This document shows, in pieces, positions 58,391 through 64,000 of a stretch of DNA of 64,000 bases. How positions within the stretch are numbered: position 1 is the first letter of the stretch; each line of letters begins with the position of its first letter. A program made the position numbers and the translations under genes. The notes under the pieces are model-generated. The model saw only the letters and a list, made by a program, of their open reading frames with translations, did no database searches and was not told the DNA's origin. The DNA is from Paenibacillus silvae (GTDB lineage: Bacteria > Bacillota > Bacilli > Paenibacillales > Paenibacillaceae): assembly GCF_014639235.1 (NCBI RefSeq), contig NZ_BMFU01000003.1, positions 682,001 to 746,000 on the forward strand. Reading direction: 5' to 3'.

Positions 58391-59467
58391 TTATTGGGCG
58401 TCGGCAATGTTGTCTTTCGTAATTTTTTTGTAAGCAATCCAGACATATTTTCCGTCCGTAATATCAAATTTCGTATTTTCCTTGGTTGGTGTCTCACCCT
58501 TAGCCAGAACAGCTGCCAGAGCTACCGTTGCCGCCCCCTGGTTTTTCGCATCATTCAGCACAGTGCCCAGCATCGTGCCATCCTGCAGTGCCTGAATTGC
58601 CGGAGCTGTAGCATCTACACCTACGACCGGCATCGTTTTGCCATCCTTGAAGTATCCGGCTGCTTTCAACGCTTCAATCGCACCGAGTGCCATATCATCA
58701 TTGTTAGCCAGCACGGCTTCGATTTTGTCCCCATGGGAGGCGAGGAATGCCTGCATCTTCTCCTGCCCTTTTACCCGATCCCACATGGCTGTATCCTCGG
58801 CAAGGGCCTCCACTTCGATGCCTGCATCCTGAATCGCCTGAACGGAATATTTGGTGCGCAGCTCGGCATCCTGGTGACCCGGCTCACCCTTCAGCATTAC
58901 GTACTGCAGCTTGCCATCCCCGTTCTTGTCAGCCTCGGGATGAGCTTTCCAATAATCCACAATCAGCTGACCGGAGATCGTGCCGGACTCTTCGGCTTTG
59001 GCACCGACATAATACACTTTATCCCACTTGTTCATATCTTCCGCCACAGGTTCACGGTTGAGGAAAACAACTGGAATATTGGCCGCTTTGGCCTTGTCTA
59101 TAATGACACCCGCTGCGGTCCGGTCTACCGGGTTCACCGCCATGGCATTGTATTTCTTGGACACGAACAGATCCACTTTCTCATTCTGGGTCGGCTGTGC
59201 ATTCTGGCTGTCTACAATATCAAGAGTAGCCACGCCCTCCGCCGCCGCAGTCATCGCGTTCCGTACGCCCGTCATGAACGTATCATCGAATTTGTAGATG
59301 GCAACCCCGATCTTCGGATTTTCAGTCTGGGCCCCGGCTTCTGTCTGGCTTCCGTTGTCTGTTCCTGCGTTTCCGTTTCCACCAGCACCGCTTCCCCCGT
59401 TGCCACATCCTGCTGCCACTGCCATGCATACCGTCAGCAGCAGCGTCATCCACGTTTTTTTCATCAT
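58391..59467 (-). CDS. mglB: Galactose/glucose-binding lipoprotein
   Basis: 358 aa from the ATG at 59467 (GGAGG eight bases upstream). Lipobox A-A-G-C after a short signal, then a Gly/Asn-rich linker. The fold follows MglB closely: I-G-V-A-I-Y-K-F-D-D-T-F-M, V-V-F-L-N-R-E-P, L-K-G-E-P-G-H-Q-D-A-E-L-R-T, D-T-A-M-W-D, A-N-N-D-D-M-A-L-G-A and V-G-V-D-A. The calcium loop D-K-N-G-D-G-K-L-Q is present. It supplies galactose or glucose to MglAC. Confidence 0.95.
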   Translation of the reverse strand: MMKKTWMTLLLTVCMAVAAGCGNGGSGAGGNGNAGTDNGSQTEAGAQTENPKIGVAIYKFDDTFMTGVRNAMTAAAEGVATLDIVDSQNAQPTQNEKVDLFVSKKYNAMAVNPVDRTAAGVIIDKAKAANIPVVFLNREPVAEDMNKWDKVYYVGAKAEESGTISGQLIVDYWKAHPEADKNGDGKLQYVMLKGEPGHQDAELRTKYSVQAIQDAGIEVEALAEDTAMWDRVKGQEKMQAFLASHGDKIEAVLANNDDMALGAIEALKAAGYFKDGKTMPVVGVDATAPAIQALQDGTMLGTVLNDAKNQGAATVALAAVLAKGETPTKENTKFDITDGKYVWIAYKKITKDNIADAQ

Positions 59468-59515
59468 TCTGATGACCTCCCCCAAGTTCATTCGGCTTTA
59501 CCGATGTCTCTATTA

Positions 59516-59529
59516 TGAAAGGGTTTACA
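59516..59529. promoter_or_regulatory. cre-like site before mglB
   Basis: TGAAAGGGTTTACA differs from the CcpA site TGAAAGCGTTTACA at one central position and lies 49 bp before the mglB start, consistent with carbon catabolite control. Confidence 0.6.
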
Positions 59530-59596
59530 TTAAATTCGAATACAATATCTTCATCTGTTTTATCGAAATCCTCCTCAATTTATCTGTTCTATATAC

Positions 59597-59645
59597 ATAT
59601 CTAAATTGAACGAAAAATTTTACACAAGCCACTCCGACGACAGAA
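59597..59645. repeat. Partial end of the MITE-like element family
   Basis: On the minus strand ATTCTGTCGTCGGAGTGGC leads into TTGTGTAAAATTTTTCGTTC and AATTTAGATA, matching the outer ~49 bp of the solo end at 14209-14275. It lies immediately 3' of the sugar-binding lipoprotein gene. Confidence 0.7.
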
Positions 59646-59655
59646 TGTATGAGTT

Positions 59656-60852
59656 CTATTGTACAAAAGGAAATAACAGCTTCTGGTTATCCATCCAGAA
59701 CATATTGTCTGTACTTACCACCTTGGTTTCAAGCACCACTCGCCTCTGAACCGGCCTATGCTCCAGCTTGGCAAGCGCCTGATTGATTCCCAGATATCCT
59801 GCGCTGTAGCCGTTCTGTACAATCAATCGTTGAAATACCCCCTCCTGCAGCTGCTCCAGCTGCTGCTGCTCACTGCCAAATCCGACGATGCTGACCTTTC
59901 GCCCTTCAGCCCTGCGCCGATTCAGTTCATCGGCGGCACCGAGCGAAGCCTGCTCCTGAAGAGCGACCACTCCCGTTACCTCGGGCTGATCCAGTTGCTG
60001 TTTGACTGCTTGCCAGCAGTCCTCTCTATTGTTACAGACCGATTTCGGTTTAATCTCAATCGCTGGATAAGACGTTAACGCTTCCCGAATGCCCTGCTCC
60101 CGGTTGACCAGTCCGGCGCTTGTCGGGTCCGGACCAACCAAAGCAATCTGCCCTCGCCCTTGCAGCAATTCGGCCATGGCTTGCCCCGCCTGACGTCCTG
60201 CTTCAAGATTATCCATTGAGATCACACTGGTGATGCCTTTGACAGGAAATTCATCGTTTAACACAATGACCGGCACGATCCCTCCATCCGTGCCAGACAG
60301 CTCTGCCTCCCGAACAATATCGCCAAGAGCCTGTTCGCTCAGCGGATCGACCAGTATGGCCGCAGCCCCCTGTTCCAACGCCAGGGCAGCGGCCTGAACC
60401 TGAGCCTGTTCACGCTCACTGCGGGTCAGGTCCCGCCCAGCCGCAGCTGCAGTGTTAGCGAACGGTGGACCAATAGTGAAGTCTGCGTTCGAGGAGGTGT
60501 GTGAAGGGTTATCCACCGGATACGCTTCAACGGTGATCAGCTGTGCGCTGCGCTCTTTGGCGGCTGCTTCAGCTCCCAGGCGGATCGCCTCCGCAAGTTC
60601 TCCTGCGCCTGCAGGAGTGATCAATGCGATCCGCGGCGGTAAAGCGGGTTCATCGGCTTCCGCCATGCCGCAGGCAGCACATATGAACAGGCAGCAAGCT
60701 GCGGCTGCCTGAAGCAACGCTCTTAATGGCCTGATTTCCGGGGATACCGGCAGAGTTGCCTGGCTTTTTTTTGCCATATCACGAAGTGCTCTCCTGCTTG
60801 GTCTGCCGTATTTACTGTTGCATTTATCACGGTATTTACTGCTGCCCTTCAT
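59656..60852 (-). CDS. Sugar-binding lipoprotein of the sensor kinase system
   Basis: About 398 aa from the ATG at 60852 (GGAGG nine bases upstream, overlapping the kinase gene by 17 bp); an ATG at 60777 is possible. A basic ~45-residue head leads to a membrane/lipoprotein signal ending I-C-A-A-C-G. A type I periplasmic-binding fold follows, with R-I-A-L-I-T-P-A-G-A-G, A-A-A-I-L-V-D-P-L-S, V-I-V-L-N-D-E-F-P-V-K-G and G-V-V-A-L-Q-E-Q-A-S. It sits in the same operon as a YesM-like kinase and an AraC-type response regulator, so it probably presents sugar to the kinase rather than to a permease. Confidence 0.9.
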   Translation of the reverse strand: MKGSSKYRDKCNSKYGRPSRRALRDMAKKSQATLPVSPEIRPLRALLQAAAACCLFICAACGMAEADEPALPPRIALITPAGAGELAEAIRLGAEAAAKERSAQLITVEAYPVDNPSHTSSNADFTIGPPFANTAAAAGRDLTRSEREQAQVQAAALALEQGAAAILVDPLSEQALGDIVREAELSGTDGGIVPVIVLNDEFPVKGITSVISMDNLEAGRQAGQAMAELLQGRGQIALVGPDPTSAGLVNREQGIREALTSYPAIEIKPKSVCNNREDCWQAVKQQLDQPEVTGVVALQEQASLGAADELNRRRAEGRKVSIVGFGSEQQQLEQLQEGVFQRLIVQNGYSAGYLGINQALAKLEHRPVQRRVVLETKVVSTDNMFWMDNQKLLFPFVQ

Positions 60853-62662
60853 TCGCCCCGTCCTCCTTCTGCGCTTGTTGAAACGGAATCCGAATCCACA
60901 CGCTCGTGCCTTCCTCCAGCTCGCTGGCATAGTTCAGACCATACCCATCCCCATAATAAAGCCGGATGCGATCATGTACATTGCGTACTGCTACACCTGA
61001 GCCTGCCCCGCTTTTTACTACTGCACGACCACTGAGGAGCGCCGCCATCTGTTCCTCCGACATGCCTACCCCGTTATCCGTAATGCAGAACACCACATCC
61101 TGCTCATCACGCTGCACATCAATCTCAATGCTCCCCTCGTCCATGTGGTACTCAATGCCATGTACAATCGCATTTTCGATCAATGGCTGCAGAATCAGCT
61201 TCAGTGTAAGGCCGTCAAGCACCTGCTCATCCGCATGAATCGTGAAGGTGAACTTGTGTTTGAATCGCATCTGCTGAATCGTCAGATAGTGGCGCGCATG
61301 CTCCAGCTCCTCCCTGACGGAAATAATGGTTTTGCCCTGACTGAGACTGATGCGGAACAACCGGGACAGGGAGGTAATCATCGTGATGACTTCGTCATTG
61401 CGGCTCATGCCAACCATACGGACCACAGAATTCAGGGTGTTGTAGAGAAAATGCGGATTAATCTGAGCCTGAAGCGCCTCCAGCTCCAGACGGCGTTTTT
61501 GCTCCTGTTCATGGATGATCTCATCCATAAGCGTGCGAATTTTGTTCACCATCAGATTGAACCTGCGCGACAAGCGCTCGACTTCAAGCGGTCCCGTAGT
61601 TGGCAACACCACGTTGAAATCTCCACGCTCCACCGCCTTCATCTTGCGTTCCATACGCCGAATCGGACGGGTCAGACTGGACGAGAGCAGCATGGACACC
61701 ACAATGACCAGCACCAGCACCACCACCAGTACACGAATCAGATATCCGTTCACTTCCTGACGAGTCGTCATGATCTCATCGAGATAAGCTACGCCAACGA
61801 TCTTCCAGCCAATATTGGCTACCGACTTCACGGTGTTCAGTCTCTTCTGTCCTTCAGCCTCATCCTCGTAGCTGCCTGCTGCGACCAGAGCTTGCTCGAT
61901 ATTTTCCTTTTTCAGCCCCATATACATGAGCTGCTGCTGCGGATGGTACACGATATTGCCTGCACTCTCGTCGATAATGTAGACGTATCCCCGCTGTCCC
62001 AGACTGACCCGGCTGCTGATTTCATCCATTTGTTTAAAATTAATATCCACCAGCAGGATCACCTGCCGCTCCTGGCCATTCTGCTTAACCGTCATGCCCT
62101 TGCTCATCGAGACGACCCATTGATAAGGTCCTGCATACATATTCTGAATGTGCGGCAACGAGAAGCTCAGGTGATTGGGCACACGAAGCGCTGACTGAAA
62201 CCAGCCCTGCTGGGTCACATGTGCGCTCCGCTTCAATGCGGCAGCAGGTCTGTTCTTGAGCAGTTCTCCGTTCGCGTCGAGCAGCGTAATCGAAATGATA
62301 TCCTCCCGGCTGCTGAGCAGCGTATCGAGCTGTTTATCCACCTGATCCCCTTCCCATGTCCCGTCCCGAAGCATATGCTCCTCGATGGCACGATAGAGAT
62401 GGGACATACTCCGCACGTAATCCTCCAGGTTATAACTGACCTGATCGACAATCTGCCTGGTGGAGAGCTCTGCACTGCGTTCCGCGGCCTGTGTGAATTT
62501 GTCATGCAGCAGCACCGCCATAATGGTGAGCACCAGTACGATGAAAACAGAGAAGGACCACGTAATAATGGAACGAATGCTGCTGACCCTGGATGACCGC
62601 AAATATTTCCGAAGCTTGTGTGCGATAGATTTGCTTGGGCCCGTGAACGCTCTCCAGTTCAT
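60836..62662 (-). CDS. YesM-like sensor histidine kinase
   Basis: 608 aa; ATG overlaps the response-regulator stop by 4 bp. Membrane span near 35-55 (W-S-F-S-V-F-I-V-L-V-L-T-I-M-A-V), extracytoplasmic dCache-like sensor (~56-300), and second span V-L-V-V-V-L-V-L-V-I-V-V. A HAMP domain (R-R-M-E-R-K-M-K-A-V-E-R-G-D-F) follows, then His_kinase with A-Q-I-N-P-H-F-L-Y-N-T-L-N (phospho-His) and ATPase I-T-D-N-G-V-G-M. Typical LytS/YesM class. It phosphorylates the AraC-type regulator encoded upstream. Confidence 0.95.
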   Translation of the reverse strand: MNWRAFTGPSKSIAHKLRKYLRSSRVSSIRSIITWSFSVFIVLVLTIMAVLLHDKFTQAAERSAELSTRQIVDQVSYNLEDYVRSMSHLYRAIEEHMLRDGTWEGDQVDKQLDTLLSSREDIISITLLDANGELLKNRPAAALKRSAHVTQQGWFQSALRVPNHLSFSLPHIQNMYAGPYQWVVSMSKGMTVKQNGQERQVILLVDINFKQMDEISSRVSLGQRGYVYIIDESAGNIVYHPQQQLMYMGLKKENIEQALVAAGSYEDEAEGQKRLNTVKSVANIGWKIVGVAYLDEIMTTRQEVNGYLIRVLVVVLVLVIVVSMLLSSSLTRPIRRMERKMKAVERGDFNVVLPTTGPLEVERLSRRFNLMVNKIRTLMDEIIHEQEQKRRLELEALQAQINPHFLYNTLNSVVRMVGMSRNDEVITMITSLSRLFRISLSQGKTIISVREELEHARHYLTIQQMRFKHKFTFTIHADEQVLDGLTLKLILQPLIENAIVHGIEYHMDEGSIEIDVQRDEQDVVFCITDNGVGMSEEQMAALLSGRAVVKSGAGSGVAVRNVHDRIRLYYGDGYGLNYASELEEGTSVWIRIPFQQAQKEDGANEGQQ

Positions 62663-64000
62663 CGAAGGGTGCCTTCCGGTGCTGCTGCCTCCGCCTGTCT
62701 GCGATATTCTTTGGGCGAGACCCCGACATGCTTTTTAAAACAAAAGCTGAAATAGTTCGGCTCGGCAAAGCCCACCCGCTCGGCAATCTGAAACGACTTC
62801 AGCTCCGTGGAGCGCAGTAGCTCCCTCGCCTCATCCATGCGAATCTGCATCAAAAACTGGAGGAAGGTGAGCTGCACTTCTTTTTTGAAAATGCTGCAAA
62901 AATACCCGGAGCTGATATGCAAATGTGCACATACCTTCTGAATGGACAGCTCAGGATCGGCATAATGCTGCTTCGTAAATGCAAGCGCCTGCTCCACAAT
63001 ATCCTTATAGACATGCTGACGACCGCTGGAAATGCGCTCTTGAACAAGCAGACAGACCTCCCGCACCTTCTGCTGTGCTTCAGACAGTCCCGGCAGTCGG
63101 AACAGCTCCGTATACAGCTGAAATCCGGCACCGAATATGTCCTCCATCTCTTCACCTGAAGCCTGTGCCGCTTTCCAGACGGTCGTTAATACTTCAATTA
63201 GATACAGCTGAATATCACTGCGCCCATGCTCTACCGTAATTTCCCGGAAAATGATCTGCAGTCCCTGCTCCAGCTCTGCCTGCGTACCTGCCTTCAGACA
63301 GCGGGTTAACGTCTGCTGCTTCAGTTCATCAAAGCGCAGCTTACCCTCCGTCTGACGTTCCACATCCGCAATATAGATCAACGAGTCTGTTCCAGGTACG
63401 AGCCGATAATCCAGCGCCAGCAGGGCATCTTCATAGGCATGCTTCACTGCGGGCAACGTGTCTGCAAGACGACTGGACCCGATCGTTGCGGGTACACGCA
63501 AATAGTGATGAATGCTGCGCACAACCTTCTCCAGTGCCTGCTGCTGCAGCTTCTCTCCCTCGGCCCCGCCGAGGCGGTCTATGTAGAGCAGCACCACCGT
63601 CTCCTGATGCAAGAAGGCATATCCTGCCTGATGATCATCCCAGATTTCAGCGGCAATGTTCAGGGCGGCAAACAGCTTCAGCTCTGCATCTTCGGACGGA
63701 TGCAGGGTCAGGATGGACACACCGTATCGCTCACCCTCCAGCTCAAGCCCGCACTGACTTGCACGGTTTAAAATGTACTGTGCGGATTTCTGACGATGCA
63801 GCAGAGTCGCGATCAGCTCGGCTTGTAATAAGGGCAAGCTTGTACGATAGTGCTCGCGCAGTTGCTGTACATTTTCACGTTCTGCAATCTCAGCTGCCAT
63901 CTGGGCACACAATCGGGTGAGCAGCTCCGTAAGGTGTTTCGCCGAGAAGGGTTTCAGCAGATATTCATCCACGCTAAGCGAGACGGCCTGGCGGGCATAA
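62659..64000 (-). CDS. YesN-like AraC-type response regulator, 5' end outside window
   Basis: The frame is open to the last base, so the start and most of the receiver domain lie beyond 64000; about 446 residues are visible. What remains of the receiver is Y-L-L-K-P-F-S-A-K-H-L (the conserved Lys-Pro). Then comes a ~250-residue linker of the YesN type, and a C-terminal AraC double helix-turn-helix (L-S-I-Q-K-V-C-A-H-L-H-I-S and F-Q-I-A-E-R-V-G-F-A-E-P-N-Y-F). It likely activates the downstream mglBAC operon on signals from the kinase and binding protein. Confidence 0.94.
   Translation of the reverse strand, partial: YARQAVSLSVDEYLLKPFSAKHLTELLTRLCAQMAAEIAERENVQQLREHYRTSLPLLQAELIATLLHRQKSAQYILNRASQCGLELEGERYGVSILTLHPSEDAELKLFAALNIAAEIWDDHQAGYAFLHQETVVLLYIDRLGGAEGEKLQQQALEKVVRSIHHYLRVPATIGSSRLADTLPAVKHAYEDALLALDYRLVPGTDSLIYIADVERQTEGKLRFDELKQQTLTRCLKAGTQAELEQGLQIIFREITVEHGRSDIQLYLIEVLTTVWKAAQASGEEMEDIFGAGFQLYTELFRLPGLSEAQQKVREVCLLVQERISSGRQHVYKDIVEQALAFTKQHYADPELSIQKVCAHLHISSGYFCSIFKKEVQLTFLQFLMQIRMDEARELLRSTELKSFQIAERVGFAEPNYFSFCFKKHVGVSPKEYRRQAEAAAPEGTLR

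Noticed and set aside
58394..59518. 374-codon plus-strand open frame
   Set aside because: Antisense to mglB; composition is that of a complementary strand and no family is recognisable.
61145..62194. 349-codon plus-strand open frame
   Set aside because: Lies antisense within the sensor kinase gene, whose domains and overlaps are unambiguous.

Overview
The window looks like chromosomal DNA from a Paenibacillus-type Firmicute. Strong AGGAGG-type ribosome sites, GntR/ABC (Ytr/Yhc-like) modules, a YesM/YesN-type two-component system, a Btr-like AraC-siderophore regulator, a stalk-domain protein, a GH125 mannosidase and a futalosine menaquinone pathway all fit that genus. Intergenic DNA carries many tandem repeats and at least two dispersed repeat families. 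I see no prophage, rRNA operon, CRISPR array or intact insertion sequence.

Layout. 1-0.8 kb: 5' part of a PD-(D/E)XK nuclease gene (its 3' end lies outside). 0.9-1.7 kb: repeats, then a small kinase-like gene. 2.5-8.3 kb: sugar genes (AraC regulator, sugar isomerase/epimerase, Gfo/Idh/MocA oxidoreductase, GH125 mannosidase with a divergent LacI regulator). 8.3-12.3 kb: ECF sigma factor with a DUF4179 partner, Mug glycosylase, AEC transporter. 12.9-14 kb: a small conserved-looking protein and an unusual GNAT protein with FeeM/LuxI-like features.

14.2-23.5 kb is the most striking region: an RNA-repair and RNA-quality-control island. Minus-strand genes run Ro60/TROVE - RlaP nucleotidyltransferase - Hen1 RNA methyltransferase - Pnkp end-healing and sealing enzyme. 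Just upstream of the Ro gene lies a Y-RNA-like noncoding RNA with a circularly permuted tRNA-like module. Two divergent, overlapping WYL-domain regulators lie on the other side of it.

23.5-36 kb: a LURP-one protein, two separate GntR-ATPase-permease operons, an S9 peptidase, a stalk-domain protein, a MalY-type aminotransferase and a coiled-coil exported protein. 37-38.9 kb: mqnB-mqnD. 39-40.1 kb: a dense block of dispersed and tandem repeats against the 3' end of pcp. 41-47.5 kb: an oxidoreductase, then an iron-siderophore uptake locus (AraC-binding-protein fusion regulator, Fur box, two FecCD permeases, lipoprotein).

47.7-51 kb is a second unusual cluster, devoted to ADP-ribose/NAD chemistry: an NrtR-like Nudix regulator, NADAR, microbial-type PARG and a TARG1-type macrodomain. 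A 198-bp element with 19-bp perfect terminal inverted repeats sits inside it and supplies the stop codon of the PARG gene. 51.3-55.5 kb: a helveticin J-like secreted protein, a DUF418 membrane protein and a histidine kinase with a degenerate GGDEF domain. 55.7-64 kb: an MglBAC galactose-type transporter with a cre-like site, then a sugar-binding lipoprotein, a sensor kinase and an AraC-type response regulator (5' end outside the window).
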